A stretch of DNA of 64,000 nucleotides. Origin: Rhodobacter maris (GTDB lineage Bacteria; Pseudomonadota; Alphaproteobacteria; Rhodobacterales; Rhodobacteraceae). The stretch lies in NCBI RefSeq assembly GCF_900217815.1, contig NZ_OBMT01000008.1:62001-126000 (forward strand), in the 5' to 3' direction. The notes beneath the pieces were generated by a model that searched no databases, had not been told where the DNA came from, and worked only from the letters and a program-made list of their open reading frames with translations. Made by a program: the position numbers and the translations under genes. How positions within the stretch are numbered: the stretch's first letter is position 1; every line of letters starts with the position of its first letter. Shown here piece by piece: positions 18,479 through 28,116 of this stretch.

Positions 18479-20608
18479 TCAGCCGCGCGTCGCGCGGATC
18501 AGATCGAGGATCTCGCGGGCCGCGAACGGAATGTTGGTGCCCGGCCCAAAGATCGCCTTCACCCCCGCTTTCTCCAGGAAATCATAGTCCTGCTGCGGGA
18601 TCACCCCGCCGCAAATGACGAGGATATCCTCAGCGCCCTTCTCCTTCAGCGCGGCGATGAGTTTGGGCGCCAGCGTCTTGTGCCCCGCCGCCAGCGAGGA
18701 AATGCCCACCACGTGCACGTCGTTGTCGACCGCGTCCTGCGCGGCTTCTTCGGGGGTCTGGAACAACGTGCCCACATCGACATCAAAGCCGATATCGGCG
18801 AAGGCCGTGGCAATCACCTTGGCCCCGCGGTCGTGCCCGTCCTGCCCCATCTTCACCACCAGCATCCGCGGGCGGCGGCCCTCGGCCTCGGCAAAGGCCT
18901 CGACATCGCGCTGGATCTGCGCGAAGCCCTCATCGCCCTCGTAAGCCGCACCATAAACCCCGGAAAGGGTCCGCACCTCGGCGCGATGGCGCCCGAACGT
19001 CGCTTCCATGGCGAGCGAAATCTCCCCGACCGAAGCCCGGGCGCGGGCGCATTCGACCGCCGCCTCGAGCAGATTGCCCCCTTCCACCGTGCGCCGCCCC
19101 AGTTCGAGCAGCGCCGCCTGACAGGCTGCCTCATCGCGGCTCGCGCGCATCTTCGTCAGCCGCGCGATCTGCGCTTCCCGCACCGCGACGTTGTCGATGT
19201 CGAGAATGTCGAGCGGGTCTTCCTTCGCGAGGCGGTATTTGTTGACGCCGACAATCACTTCCTCGCCGCGGTCGATCATCGCCTGCCGCCGCGCCGCGGT
19301 CTCTTCCACCCGCAGCTTCGGCATACCGGTGGCCACGGCCTTGGTCATGCCGCCCATCGCCTCGACTTCCTCGATCAGCTCCCAGGCCTTCGCGGCGAGC
19401 TCATGGGTCAGGCTCTCAACGTAATAGCTGCCCGCGAGCGGATCGACGACATGGGTGATGCCGGTCTCTTCTTGCAAGATCAACTGCGTGTTGCGCGCGA
19501 TCCGCGCCGAGAAGTCGGTCGGCAGCGCGATCGCCTCGTCGAGCGCGTTGGTATGGAGCGACTGCGTGCCGCCCAGCGCCGCCGCCATCGCCTCATAGGC
19601 GGTACGCACGACGTTGTTGTAGGGATCCTGCTCCTGCAAGCTCACACCCGAAGTCTGGCAGTGGGTGCGCAGCATCAGCGAGCTGGATTTCTTCGGGTTG
19701 AACTCGGACATGATGCGATGCCACAAAAGCCGCGCCGCGCGCAGTTTCGCCGCCTCCATGAAGAAGTTCATGCCGATCGCGAAGAAGAACGAGAGCCTTC
19801 CCGCGAAAGCATCGACATCCATCCCCCGGGCAAGCGCCGCACGCACATATTCGCGCCCGTCGGCGAGGGTGTAGGCGAGTTCCTGCACCAGGTTCGCGCC
19901 TGCTTCCTGCAGGTGATAGCCCGAAATCGAGATCGAGTTGAACTTCGGCATCTCTTTCGAGGTGTATTCGATGATATCCGCAATGATCCGCATCGAGGGT
20001 TCGGGCGGATAGATATAGGTGTTGCGGACCATGAACTCCTTGAGGATGTCGTTCTGGATCGTGCCCGAAAGGAGCTTGCGCTCCACCCCCTGCTCTTCGC
20101 CCGTGACAATGAAGTTCGCCAGCACCGGGATCACCGCGCCGTTCATCGTCATCGAGACCGAGACCTTTTCGAGCGGGATGCCGTCGAACAGGATCTTCAT
20201 GTCCTCGACCGAGTCGATCGCCACACCGGCCTTGCCGACATCGCCGACCACGCGCGGGTGGTCGCTGTCATAGCCGCGGTGCGTGGCGAGGTCGAAGGCC
20301 ACGGAAACGCCCTGTTGACCGGCGGCAAGCGCCTTGCGGTAAAAGGCGTTGCTCTCCTCGGCGGTGGAAAAGCCCGCATATTGGCGGATTGTCCAGGGGC
20401 GGCCGGCATACATCGTGGCACGTGGGCCGCGGGTGAAGGGGGCGATGCCGGGAAGCGAGCCCATATGGGGCAGGCCCTGCACGTCCTCTTCTGTGTAGAG
20501 CGGCTTGACCGCGATCCCCTCGAGCGTGTTCCAGGTGAGCGTGTCGAGCGGCTTGTCACGCAGTTCCTTCTGCGCGAGCGTGGCCCAATCCTCTTTCTTC
20601 GTCGTCAT
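18479..20608 (-). CDS. mcm: methylmalonyl-CoA mutase
   Basis: A 709-residue single-chain adenosylcobalamin enzyme converting methylmalonyl-CoA to succinyl-CoA, the last step of propionyl-CoA assimilation. The N-terminal TIM barrel has [15 protein letters not shown] and [11 protein letters not shown]. The C-terminal B12 domain has the lower-ligand motif DxHxxG in [11 protein letters not shown] and the [12 protein letters not shown] segment. ATG 20608 (MTTKKEDW) is preferred, with a purine-rich RBS, over an in-frame extension to 20707. It lies 95 bp after pccA and is probably the last gene of the pcc operon. Confidence 0.97.
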   Translation of the reverse strand: MTTKKEDWATLAQKELRDKPLDTLTWNTLEGIAVKPLYTEEDVQGLPHMGSLPGIAPFTRGPRATMYAGRPWTIRQYAGFSTAEESNAFYRKALAAGQQGVSVAFDLATHRGYDSDHPRVVGDVGKAGVAIDSVEDMKILFDGIPLEKVSVSMTMNGAVIPVLANFIVTGEEQGVERKLLSGTIQNDILKEFMVRNTYIYPPEPSMRIIADIIEYTSKEMPKFNSISISGYHLQEAGANLVQELAYTLADGREYVRAALARGMDVDAFAGRLSFFFAIGMNFFMEAAKLRAARLLWHRIMSEFNPKKSSSLMLRTHCQTSGVSLQEQDPYNNVVRTAYEAMAAALGGTQSLHTNALDEAIALPTDFSARIARNTQLILQEETGITHVVDPLAGSYYVESLTHELAAKAWELIEEVEAMGGMTKAVATGMPKLRVEETAARRQAMIDRGEEVIVGVNKYRLAKEDPLDILDIDNVAVREAQIARLTKMRASRDEAACQAALLELGRRTVEGGNLLEAAVECARARASVGEISLAMEATFGRHRAEVRTLSGVYGAAYEGDEGFAQIQRDVEAFAEAEGRRPRMLVVKMGQDGHDRGAKVIATAFADIGFDVDVGTLFQTPEEAAQDAVDNDVHVVGISSLAAGHKTLAPKLIAALKEKGAEDILVICGGVIPQQDYDFLEKAGVKAIFGPGTNIPFAAREILDLIRATRG

Positions 20609-20703
20609 AGCCTCTTCCTCTCTCGGCCCGGCCGGATGCGCGCCCCGGATCGCCTCTGTTCGTGTTGCCGCCCGGGGCCCCGTGGCGCCCCGGGCGGCAA
20701 GGC

Positions 20704-22707
20704 TCATTCGAATTCCATGATGATGTCATCGACCTTCAGCGAGGCTCCGACCGCGCAGTTGATCTTCGCCACCACACCCTTGCGCTCGGCCTTGAGGATG
20801 TTTTCCATCTTCATCGCCTCGACCGTGGCCAGCGCCTGACCTTCCTGCACTTCCTGCCCCTCCTCGACCGCGATCTTCACGATCAGCCCCGGCATCGGGC
20901 AGAGCAGGAACTTGGAGGTATCGGGCGGCAGTTTCTCGGGCATGAGCAGGCTCAGCTCATGGGCGCGGGGCGTGCGCACATGCACCTTGAGATCCGCACC
21001 GCGCACGCGGATCCGGAAGCCCATCGGGATCTCGTCAACCTTGAGCACCAACGGCACGCTTTCGACAAGAAGCTGCGCCAGCGAGCGCCCCGGGGTCCAG
21101 TCGCTCTCCACCCGCAGATGCGTGCCATCGGCGAATTTCACCGTCGAGCCCGCCTTGTCGGCCGCGATCTTGAGCGGGAAGGCCTCGCCCTGCAGGCTCA
21201 CCACCCAATCCTCGCCCACATGGCGTTCATGGTTGCCGAGCGTGCCAGAGATGCGGGCGCGGCGGATCTCCGCCACCCGGTTCATCGCCGCCGTCGCCGC
21301 GGCCACGCGCTTGAGCGTCATCGCATCGAGCGTCACACCCTGGAAGCCCTCGGGATATTCCTCGGCGATGAAGGCCGTGGAGATATTGCCCGAGATGAAG
21401 CGCTCATGGTCCATCACCGCGGCGCAAAACGGCAGGTTGTGGCCGATCCCTTCCACTTCGAACGTGTCGAGCGCGAGCCGCATCTCCTCGATCGCCTCGG
21501 CGCGCGTCGCCCCCCAGGTGCAGAGCTTGGCGATCATCGGGTCGTAGAACATCGAGATCTCGCCGCCCTCGTAAACGCCGGTATCGTTGCGCACGATGCC
21601 GCCGCGGGTGGTGTGGCCCTCAACCGGCGGGCGGTAGCGGGTGAGCCGCCCGATCGAGGGCAGGAAGTTGCGATAGGGGTCTTCGGCATAAAGGCGGCTT
21701 TCCATCGCCCAGCCGTTGATCTTGATGTCGTCTTGCGCAAACGGCAGCTTCTCGCCCGCGGCGACGCGGATCATCTGCTCGACAAGGTCGATGCCGGTGA
21801 TGAGTTCCGTGACCGGATGCTCCACCTGCAAGCGCGTGTTCATTTCAAGGAAGTAGAAGTTGCGGTTGCCGTCGACGATGAATTCGACGGTGCCCGCCGA
21901 AGTATAGCCCACGGCCTTGGCCAGTGCGCAGGCCTGCTCGCCCATCGCCTTGCGGGTCTCGGCATCAAGGAAGGGCGAGGGCGCCTCTTCGATGACCTTC
22001 TGGTTGCGGCGCTGGATCGAGCATTCGCGCTCGTTCAGATAAAGGCAGTTGCCATGCGCGTCTGCCAGCACCTGAATTTCGATGTGGCGCGGTTGCGTGA
22101 CGAATTTCTCGATGAAGATCCGGTCATCTCCGAAGCTGTTGGCGGCCTCGTTCTTCGAGGATTGGAAGCCTTCGCGCGCCTCCTCGGCGTTCCAGGCGAT
22201 GCGCATACCCTTGCCGCCGCCGCCCGCAGAGGCCTTGATCATCACCGGATAGCCGATCTCGTCGGAGATCTTCACCGCTTCCTCGGCATCGGCGATAAGG
22301 CCCATGTAGCCCGGAACGGTGCTCACGCCCGCCTCTTTCGCAAGGCGCTTGGAAGTGATCTTGTCGCCCATCGCCTCGATCGCGCCCGAGGGCGGGCCGA
22401 TGAAGGCAACGCCCTCTTTTTCCAGCGCGGCGGCAAAATCCATCCGCTCGGAGAGGAAGCCATAGCCCGGATGCACCGCTTCGGCGCCGGTCTTGCGGAT
22501 CGCCTCCATGATCTTGTCGATCACGATATAGGACTGGTTCGCCGGCGGCGGGCCGATATGCACCGCCTCGTCGGCCATTTTTACATGCAGCGCATGGGCG
22601 TCGGCGTCGGAATAAACCGCCACCGTCTTGATACCCATCTTGCGCGCAGTCTTGATCACGCGGCAAGCAATTTCGCCGCGGTTGGCGATCAGGATTTTCT
22701 TGAACAT
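20704..22707 (-). CDS. pccA: propionyl-CoA carboxylase, biotin-containing alpha subunit
   Basis: A 667-residue protein. It has a biotin carboxylase domain ([16 protein letters not shown] at the start, ATP-grasp loop [13 protein letters not shown], active-site [14 protein letters not shown]), a BT linker domain and a C-terminal biotinyl domain with the modified lysine in VEAMKMEN. It carboxylates biotin for PccB, which transfers CO2 to propionyl-CoA to give methylmalonyl-CoA. It lies between a small lipoprotein gene and mcm; its partner pccB is 2 kb upstream on the same strand, an order also found in Rhodobacter. Confidence 0.97.
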   Translation of the reverse strand: MFKKILIANRGEIACRVIKTARKMGIKTVAVYSDADAHALHVKMADEAVHIGPPPANQSYIVIDKIMEAIRKTGAEAVHPGYGFLSERMDFAAALEKEGVAFIGPPSGAIEAMGDKITSKRLAKEAGVSTVPGYMGLIADAEEAVKISDEIGYPVMIKASAGGGGKGMRIAWNAEEAREGFQSSKNEAANSFGDDRIFIEKFVTQPRHIEIQVLADAHGNCLYLNERECSIQRRNQKVIEEAPSPFLDAETRKAMGEQACALAKAVGYTSAGTVEFIVDGNRNFYFLEMNTRLQVEHPVTELITGIDLVEQMIRVAAGEKLPFAQDDIKINGWAMESRLYAEDPYRNFLPSIGRLTRYRPPVEGHTTRGGIVRNDTGVYEGGEISMFYDPMIAKLCTWGATRAEAIEEMRLALDTFEVEGIGHNLPFCAAVMDHERFISGNISTAFIAEEYPEGFQGVTLDAMTLKRVAAATAAMNRVAEIRRARISGTLGNHERHVGEDWVVSLQGEAFPLKIAADKAGSTVKFADGTHLRVESDWTPGRSLAQLLVESVPLVLKVDEIPMGFRIRVRGADLKVHVRTPRAHELSLLMPEKLPPDTSKFLLCPMPGLIVKIAVEEGQEVQEGQALATVEAMKMENILKAERKGVVAKINCAVGASLKVDDIIMEFE

Positions 22708-22774
22708 TGTCAGTCCCTTCCTCCAGGCACAGCGGAAACCGTGCCCCCTTTCTTCATGGCGATGTCAATGACGG

Positions 22775-22811
22775 AAACAAAACGGCCACCGGAGCGGGAG
22801 GCTCCGGTGGC
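22775..22811 (-). terminator. terminator-like hairpin between 22855 lipoprotein gene and pccA
   Basis: GCCACCGGAGC and GCTCCGGTGGC form an 11-bp perfect stem around a 5-base loop. On the minus strand it is followed by CGTTTTGTTT, a weak U-tract. It may end or attenuate the upstream part of the pcc operon, leaving pccA-mcm with partial or own transcription. Confidence 0.65.
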
Positions 22812-22854
22812 ACGCAAAAAAGGCTCGGCCGCGCGATACGCGGCGAGCAGAAGA

Positions 22855-23091
22855 TCAGTAGCAGGGGCCGCCGATACCGGCGTTGCAGCTCGCCCCGCCA
22901 GCGAGCGCACCGATCGCCGCCCCCGTGAGGGCGTTGTTGTCGGTCGCATCGGCGAGCACGGCGCCAGCCGCGGCCCCGGCAAGCGCCCGCCCGCCCTGGG
23001 TTTGAAGCACGCCAGTGCCGTTTTGGTTTTCCATGCATCCGGCGAGGGATGCGACGGCGAGTGCCGCAACAAGAAGGGATGATTTGCGCAT
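22855..23091 (-). CDS. small Gly-zipper lipoprotein
   Basis: A 78-residue protein with a lipoprotein signal (SLLVAALAVASLAGC, lipobox LAGC) and a mature part built of short Gly/Ala-rich helices (GRALAGAAAGAVLAD, LTGAAIGALAGGA) typical of glycine-zipper outer-membrane lipoproteins. It ends CNAGIGGPCY. Function unknown. It lies between unrelated small genes and pccA on the same strand. Confidence 0.7.
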   Translation of the reverse strand: MRKSSLLVAALAVASLAGCMENQNGTGVLQTQGGRALAGAAAGAVLADATDNNALTGAAIGALAGGASCNAGIGGPCY

Positions 23092-23428
23092 GTTGATCTG
23101 CCTCCGTCAGGGGTTGTTGTTACCCCGGAATCTAGCGCGGAAGCGTCGGTCGACAAAGGGATTTCGCCAGATTTTGCCTGCTGCGGCGCGGCATCGGCAA
23201 GACCTTGCGCATCATAGGGAGCGACAGCGGGGAAAAATGCGTGCCGCGGCCCGACCGGATGGCCGGGCCGCAGACGAAGAGCATGGACTTTGGCTATGAG
23301 CGTCGCGGCTTCGAAACGCGGCGCTCTGGGATTGATGTGGGGTACGCTGGCGCAATTGCAAAAGCGCAAATGCGTTTTTTTGCTGGAATCGGCCATTTTT
23401 TGCCGAAAATCTCGCGCCGCGCCCAGCA
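23092..23428. other. 337-bp intergenic stretch in the pcc region, no supported gene
   Basis: No frame looks coding. It holds a GCGGCCC/GGGCCGC hairpin at about 23244-23270 and an AT-rich patch near 23350-23410 with TTGCAAAAGCGCAAATGCG, which only loosely resembles the TTTGCAAA motifs seen at pccB and pccR. It could contain the promoter of the small lipoprotein gene. Confidence 0.4.
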
Positions 23429-23830
23429 TCACTCCCAATCCTCGTCATCGTCCGCATCTGGATCCTCCCATTGGAAGGCTTCGGGCTCGGCAAAAACTTC
23501 CGGAAAGGCGGCCTCGGCGCGCTTGCGGTCAATGCGCAGAAGCTGGTCGTAGGCAGCGGGATCGGCGGGTTCCTCGGCCCAGACAACTTCTCGACCGATG
23601 AGCCAGCTCAGCCGGCCGGCATCAAGATTGCCGCGCTCGAACGGCTCTTCCCCGAAATGGTTCCAGAGCGCGGCCATGAACCCCGCATCAGCGCGCCGGT
23701 CAGGCGCGGCGCGGTCCTTGTAGCGTTCGCGGCGGATGATCTTGGTGGCGCCTTGTTTGTTGGCGCGCCGGATCGTGAACTGGAAGTCGGTTCCCGGCAG
23801 GCGCGACGGGAACCCTCTGTGTTTCAGCAT
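23429..23830 (-). CDS. hypothetical protein with acidic tail
   Basis: A 133-residue protein not recognised. It begins MLKHRGFPSRLPGTDFQF with a basic N-terminal half (RRANKQGATKIIRRERYKDR) and ends in a very acidic tail (DPDADDDEDWE). ATG 23830 follows AGGAGG at good distance, so an upstream in-frame ATG at 23875 is rejected. It lies in the same orientation as the pcc genes but has no evident link to propionate metabolism. Confidence 0.65.
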   Translation of the reverse strand: MLKHRGFPSRLPGTDFQFTIRRANKQGATKIIRRERYKDRAAPDRRADAGFMAALWNHFGEEPFERGNLDAGRLSWLIGREVVWAEEPADPAAYDQLLRIDRKRAEAAFPEVFAEPEAFQWEDPDADDDEDWE

Positions 23831-23944
23831 GATGTGCCTCCTTTGAGCGCGGCATGTCTGCGCGCGCCATGGCACATCGCAGCCGCGCCCTGCAAGGCGG
23901 GCGCGGCGCCGGGGGTCGGGGTCAGACCCCGCCCCCGGATCGGA

Positions 23945-24064
23945 TCACTTGTATTTGCCGGTTTGCACGGGCTCGACCGTAACCGGCTCGACCGGAGCGG
24001 GTTTCGGCGCGCAAGCGGCGACAAACGCGAGCAGAGCGAGGGCAGCGAAAGCTTTTTTCGACAT
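23945..24064 (-). CDS. very small lipoprotein
   Basis: A 39-residue peptide. MSKKAFAALALLAFVAACAPKP is a lipoprotein signal with lipobox VAAC, followed by a Pro/Val-rich mature part of about 20 residues ending GKYK. CAGGAG lies just upstream of the ATG. The size resembles entericidin-like peptides common in Rhodobacterales genomes; the function is unknown. Confidence 0.65.
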   Translation of the reverse strand: MSKKAFAALALLAFVAACAPKPAPVEPVTVEPVQTGKYK

Positions 24065-24287
24065 GAGAGTCTCCTGACCGAGAGGCTTGCGTGACGCGGC
24101 TTCTGACCGGTTCTGCCCCACGGCATGTTGATACAACGGGAACGATTCCCGCCGGTTGCGAGAATATCGCGGTGTGCGGCGGCGCAGAAGAGGGGATCGC
24201 ACGGTTCCCCCCGCCACCCCGCGCAGATGTGATCGGCCGCGCCCTTGACGCTCCGCCCCATCCTCGCTGTTCCCGCGCCAGCGCGCA

Positions 24288-24734
24288 TCAGTAGAACTCC
24301 CAGACACAGGCCCCGTCGGCGACGGAATACGCCTCGAAAAATTGTACGGCCGCCTCGTTCGCCTCGCCGAAGGGGACCACCCGGTCGGCCAGGTCAAGCA
24401 CCAGCTCCGCCGGTTGCGGCCCCATCATCGGCACCCGCGGCAGCACATAGCCGTCGCAAAGCGCCTGAAGGTCAGCGGCGGCCTTGTCGGGATCATAGCC
24501 CGGCGCCGCCACCTCCGGCGCGACGAAGCGGAACCGCAGGGTGAGCCCCGCAGATCCCTGACTGTCGCGCAGGGTCTCGAACCAGCGCACCGTAACCCCC
24601 GAAGGCACCGGGATCGGCTCGCCCGAAGGCCCGGTCTCTTGCGAAAATCCGGGCCGGGCAGTCAGGCTCAAAGCGAGGGCGACCAGAGCCACCCCCCGCA
24701 AGGCTTTGACAGACTGCCCGGCCCCACGCCCCAT
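24288..24734 (-). CDS. exported protein of unknown function (DUF6497-like)
   Basis: A 148-residue protein with a signal peptide (ALRGVALVALALSLTARPGFSQ). The mature part is about 115 residues with one conserved-looking block LQALCDGYVLPRVPMMG and a C-terminal Cys in DGACVWEFY, so a disulfide is possible. It starts 10 bp after pccB and is probably co-transcribed with it, as in related genomes, but no metabolic role is evident. The DUF assignment is from memory and tentative. Confidence 0.6.
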   Translation of the reverse strand: MGRGAGQSVKALRGVALVALALSLTARPGFSQETGPSGEPIPVPSGVTVRWFETLRDSQGSAGLTLRFRFVAPEVAAPGYDPDKAAADLQALCDGYVLPRVPMMGPQPAELVLDLADRVVPFGEANEAAVQFFEAYSVADGACVWEFY

Positions 24735-24744
24735 TCCGCGCCCC

Positions 24745-26277
24745 TCAGAGCGGAATGTTGTCGTGTTTCTTCCACGGGTTGGAAAGCGTCTTCGAGCGCA
24801 GGCTCGCAAAGGCGCGCCCCACCCGGCGGCGGGTCGAGGAGGGTTTGATCACCTCGTCGATGAAGCCGCGCTCGGCCGCCACGAAGGGGTTGGCAAAGCG
24901 ACCCTCGTAATCCTTGGTGCGGGCCGCGATCTTTTCCACATCGCCAAGCTCGGAGCGATAAAGGATCTCGACCGCCCCTTTCGCGCCCATCACCGCGATC
25001 TCGGCCGAGGGCCACGCATAGTTGATGTCGCCGCGCAGGTGCTTGGAGGCCATGACGTCATAGGCGCCACCGTAGGCCTTGCGGGTGATCACCGTCACCT
25101 TCGGCACTGTCGCCTCGCCATAGGCGAAGAGCAGCTTCGCGCCGTGCTTGATCACGCCGCCATATTCCTGCCCGGTCCCCGGCAGGAAGCCGGGCACGTC
25201 GACCAGCGTGAGAATCGGGATCGAGAACGCATCGCAGAAGCGGACGAACCGCGCCGCCTTGCGCGAGCTGTCGATGTCGAGACACCCCGCCAGCACCATC
25301 GGCTGGTTCGCCACCACGCCAATCGTCCGCCCCTCGATGCGGATGAAGCCGGTGATGATATTGCCTGCGAACGCCGCCTGGATCTCGAAGAAATCGCCCT
25401 CATCGGCAATCTTCGTGATCAGTTCCTTCATGTCATAGGGCATGTTGGGGTTGGCCGGAATGAGCGTATCGAGGCTTTCGTCGATCCGGCCGACATCGTC
25501 AAAGAAGGGCCGCACCGGCGATTTCTCGCGGTTCGAGAGCGGCAGGAAGTCGATCAGACGCCGGGTCTCGTAAATCGCTTCGACATCGTTCTCATAGGCG
25601 CCGTCGGCCACCGAGCTTTTCTTGGTATGAGTGCCCGCACCGCCCAGTTCCTCGGCGGTGACGATCTCGTTGGTCACCGTTTTCACCACGTCGGGGCCGG
25701 TGACGAACATGTAGGAGCTGTCTTTCACCATGAAGATGAAATCGGTCATGGCGGGCGAATAGACCGCGCCGCCCGCGCAGGGCCCCATGATGAGCGAGAT
25801 CTGCGGCACCACGCCCGAGGCCATGATGTTGCGCTGGAACACCTCGGCATAGCCCGCGAGCGAGGCCACGCCTTCCTGAATGCGCGCGCCGCCCGAATCG
25901 TTCATGCCAATGACCGGCGCGCCGTTTTGCACCGCCATATCCATGATCTTGCAGATCTTCTCGGCATGGGTTTCGGAAAGCGAGCCGCCGAACACCGTGA
26001 AATCCTGCGAGAACACATAGACCATGCGGCCGTTCACCGTGCCCCAGCCGGTCACCACGCCATCGCCCGAGATATGGTCTTGCTCCATGCCGAATTCGGT
26101 ACAGCGATGGGTTTTGAACATGTCGAATTCTTCGAACGACCCCTCGTCAAGCAACAGCTCGATGCGTTCGCGCGCGGTCAGTTTGCCCTTCTTGTGCTGG
26201 GCATCGATGCGGCGTTCGCCGCCACCCAGGCGCGCGGCCGCCCGGCGGCTTTCCAGCTCGCTCAGAATATCTTTCAT
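24745..26277 (-). CDS. pccB: propionyl-CoA carboxylase beta subunit (carboxyltransferase)
   Basis: A 510-residue crotonase-fold carboxyltransferase. It starts [20 protein letters not shown] and carries the two oxyanion-hole regions, [13 protein letters not shown] with [12 protein letters not shown] in the N half and [17 protein letters not shown] with [11 protein letters not shown] in the C half. With PccA it forms methylmalonyl-CoA from propionyl-CoA. It heads the minus-strand run leading to pccA and mcm. TTTGCAAA-type sites about 60-120 bp upstream point to control by PccR, encoded at 28117. Confidence 0.97.
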   Translation of the reverse strand: MKDILSELESRRAAARLGGGERRIDAQHKKGKLTARERIELLLDEGSFEEFDMFKTHRCTEFGMEQDHISGDGVVTGWGTVNGRMVYVFSQDFTVFGGSLSETHAEKICKIMDMAVQNGAPVIGMNDSGGARIQEGVASLAGYAEVFQRNIMASGVVPQISLIMGPCAGGAVYSPAMTDFIFMVKDSSYMFVTGPDVVKTVTNEIVTAEELGGAGTHTKKSSVADGAYENDVEAIYETRRLIDFLPLSNREKSPVRPFFDDVGRIDESLDTLIPANPNMPYDMKELITKIADEGDFFEIQAAFAGNIITGFIRIEGRTIGVVANQPMVLAGCLDIDSSRKAARFVRFCDAFSIPILTLVDVPGFLPGTGQEYGGVIKHGAKLLFAYGEATVPKVTVITRKAYGGAYDVMASKHLRGDINYAWPSAEIAVMGAKGAVEILYRSELGDVEKIAARTKDYEGRFANPFVAAERGFIDEVIKPSSTRRRVGRAFASLRSKTLSNPWKKHDNIPL

Positions 26278-26337
26278 GGGGTCCCCTCCGAGAATTTCCG
26301 CGCAACCTAATTCAGCGCAAGATTATTACCAAGCGGA

Positions 26338-26396
26338 TTTGCGAAAATTTGCAAATTATTCCCAGCGGCACGATTGCGAATTGCAAATCCGCAAAT
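26338..26396. promoter_or_regulatory. PccR/ScfR-type operator cluster upstream of pccB and the DUF486 gene
   Basis: In the pccB/DUF486 divergent region, TTTGCGAA at 26338 is followed by a perfect AATTTGCAAATT palindrome at 26346-26357. A second cluster at about 26374-26396 contains TTGCGAA, TTGCAAA and CGCAAATT and reads on the other strand as nearly the same composite. TTTGCAAA repeats are the known target of PccR in Rhodobacter sphaeroides. The two clusters are oriented toward each other. Confidence 0.7.
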
Positions 26397-26451
26397 TCGC
26401 GGCTCTGGTGTGGCGTCCGGCCCTGCGCTAGAGCGGTTCCCGGAGATCATC

Positions 26452-26802
26452 ATGCAACTGCCCGCCCCGCTCGTCACCTTTCTTCTGCTTTCGGCGTCGA
26501 ATGTTTTCATGACCTTCGCCTGGTACGGGCATCTGCGCTTCAAATCCGCGCCGCTTCTCGTCGCGATCCTCGTCTCCTGGGGCATCGCCTTTTTCGAATA
26601 CCTGCTGATGGTGCCCGCAAACCGGATCGGTTACGGCACGCTAACGGCGGCACAACTGAAAGTGATGCAGGAGGTCATTTCGCTCAGCGTCTTCGTCGCC
26701 TTCAACACCTGGTGGCTGGGCGAGGCGCCAAGCTGGCGCACCGCGCTTGGCTTTGGGCTGATCGTGGCGGGGGCGGGGCTTGTATTCTCCAACCGCGGCT
26801 AG
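26452..26802 (+). CDS. DMT-superfamily DUF486 small membrane protein
   Basis: A 116-residue protein with four predicted transmembrane segments. The sequence SASNVFMTFAWYGHLRF, followed by LVSWGIAFFEYLLMVPANRIGYG and VFVAFNTWWLGE, is characteristic of DUF486. Transport function is assumed from the DMT superfamily; the substrate is unknown. ATG 26452 is chosen; the in-frame upstream extension would run through the PccR-type sites. It is divergent from pccB. Confidence 0.85.
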   Translation: MQLPAPLVTFLLLSASNVFMTFAWYGHLRFKSAPLLVAILVSWGIAFFEYLLMVPANRIGYGTLTAAQLKVMQEVISLSVFVAFNTWWLGEAPSWRTALGFGLIVAGAGLVFSNRG

Positions 26803-26865
26803 CGATCTTGTGCGGCATACAACTGCCCCATGGACAAAAAGCCGCGCAACGCCTAGCGCCTTGCC

Positions 26866-28062
26866 ATGGCCTTTCTTGACCGCTCCACGCCGCCCCATAT
26901 CCTGACCCTGGTGCTGTCGACCGGGGTGGCGGCGCTTGCGCTCAATATCTTCCTGCCCTCGCTGCCCGGCATGGCGCGCCATTTCGGGGTGGATTACGGC
27001 GTGATGCAGCTTGCGATCTCGGCCTATCTCGCAGTCTCGGCGCTCGCGCAATTCGTGATCGGCCCGATCTCGGACCGGTTCGGCCGCCGGCCGGTGACGC
27101 TTGGCGTGGTGGCGATCTTCACGCTCGCCTCGTTCACGGCGCTTTTCGCCCCCACGGCCGAGAGCTTCCTCGCCGCGCGCTTCGTGCAGGCGGTGGTGGC
27201 GACCACATTCGTTCTGTCGCGCGCTGCGGTCCGTGACGTGGTGCCCGGCCCAGAAGCCGCCTCAAAAATCGGCTATGTCACCATGGGCATGTCGCTTGTG
27301 CCGATGGTGGGCCCGGTGATCGGCGGGCTGCTCGACGCGGGCTTTGGCTGGCGGGCGAACCTCTGGGTGCTCGCCGCCTCCGGGATCGGCCTGTTCTGTC
27401 TGGTGTGGGCCGATATGGGCGAGACGGTGGCGGGCGGCGGGCTCGGCTTCCGCGCTCAGGCCCGCGCCTATCCGGTGCTTGTCCGCTCCCAGCGCTTCTG
27501 GGGGTATTCGCTCTCCGCCGCCTCTGCCGCAGGGCTCTTTTATGCCTATCTCGGCGGTGCGCCTTTGGTGGGCGAGAAGGCATTCGGGTTGAGCCCGGCG
27601 GAGGTCGGCTATTATTTCGCCCTGCCGTCGCTCGGCTATCTGATCGGGAACTGGGTCTCGGGCCGCTTCGCCACGCGCCTCGGAATGGACAAGATGGTGC
27701 TCGCGGGCACTGCGCTGGCCACCCTCGCCCTCGCGGCGGCGCTTCTGGCGAGCCTCGCCGGGCTTCTGGGTCCGCTCCTTTTCTTCTCCCTCGTCGGCGT
27801 GACCGGGATCGGCAACGGCCTGTCGCTGCCTTCGGCCAATGCCGGGATGATGTCGGTACGCCCCGACCTTGCGGGCACGGCCTCCGGCCTTGGCGCCACG
27901 CTCACAATCGGCTGTGGCGCTGCGCTCTCGAGCCTCACCGCGGCGCTGATCGGGGTTGAGGTCTCCGTTTTCAACCTCACCCTCGTGATGTTCGCTTCCT
28001 CGGCGCTCTCGGTCTGCGCGATCCTCTGGGTGTTTCACCGCCGTCGCGCGCTCGGCATTTGA
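26866..28062 (+). CDS. Bcr/CflA-family multidrug efflux MFS transporter
   Basis: A 398-residue inner-membrane protein with 12 hydrophobic segments. Family marks are LPSLPGMARHFGVDYGVMQL after TM1, motif A GPISDRFGRRPVTL, and the TM4-5 block SRAAVRDVVPGPEAASKIGYVTMGMSLVPMVGP (given in part). Relatives export bicyclomycin, sulfonamides or cysteine; the substrate here is not known. It lies between the DUF486 gene and pccR in the same orientation. Confidence 0.88.
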   Translation: MAFLDRSTPPHILTLVLSTGVAALALNIFLPSLPGMARHFGVDYGVMQLAISAYLAVSALAQFVIGPISDRFGRRPVTLGVVAIFTLASFTALFAPTAESFLAARFVQAVVATTFVLSRAAVRDVVPGPEAASKIGYVTMGMSLVPMVGPVIGGLLDAGFGWRANLWVLAASGIGLFCLVWADMGETVAGGGLGFRAQARAYPVLVRSQRFWGYSLSAASAAGLFYAYLGGAPLVGEKAFGLSPAEVGYYFALPSLGYLIGNWVSGRFATRLGMDKMVLAGTALATLALAAALLASLAGLLGPLLFFSLVGVTGIGNGLSLPSANAGMMSVRPDLAGTASGLGATLTIGCGAALSSLTAALIGVEVSVFNLTLVMFASSALSVCAILWVFHRRRALGI

Positions 28063-28071
28063 CGCCTGAGC

Positions 28072-28099
28072 TTTGCAAAGACTACAATCGCTTTGCAAA
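28072..28099 (+). promoter_or_regulatory. tandem TTTGCAAA sites upstream of pccR
   Basis: Two perfect TTTGCAAA octamers, at 28072-28079 and 28092-28099, lie 12 bp apart (20 bp centre to centre, two helical turns) and end 17 bp before the pccR ATG. They match the PccR recognition element and suggest autoregulation. Confidence 0.75.
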
Positions 28100-28116
28100 A
28101 GCGCGGGGAGGCGCCG

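Noticed and set aside
18398-23082. Two very long plus-strand frames (about 800 codons each) opposite mcm and pccA
   Set aside because: Both are shadows of strongly supported enzymes and show no family motifs.
23351-23374. TTGCAAAAGCGCAAATGCG as a PccR site within the pcc region
   Set aside because: No intact TTTGCAAA octamer and poor spacing; kept only as a remark in the intergenic entry.
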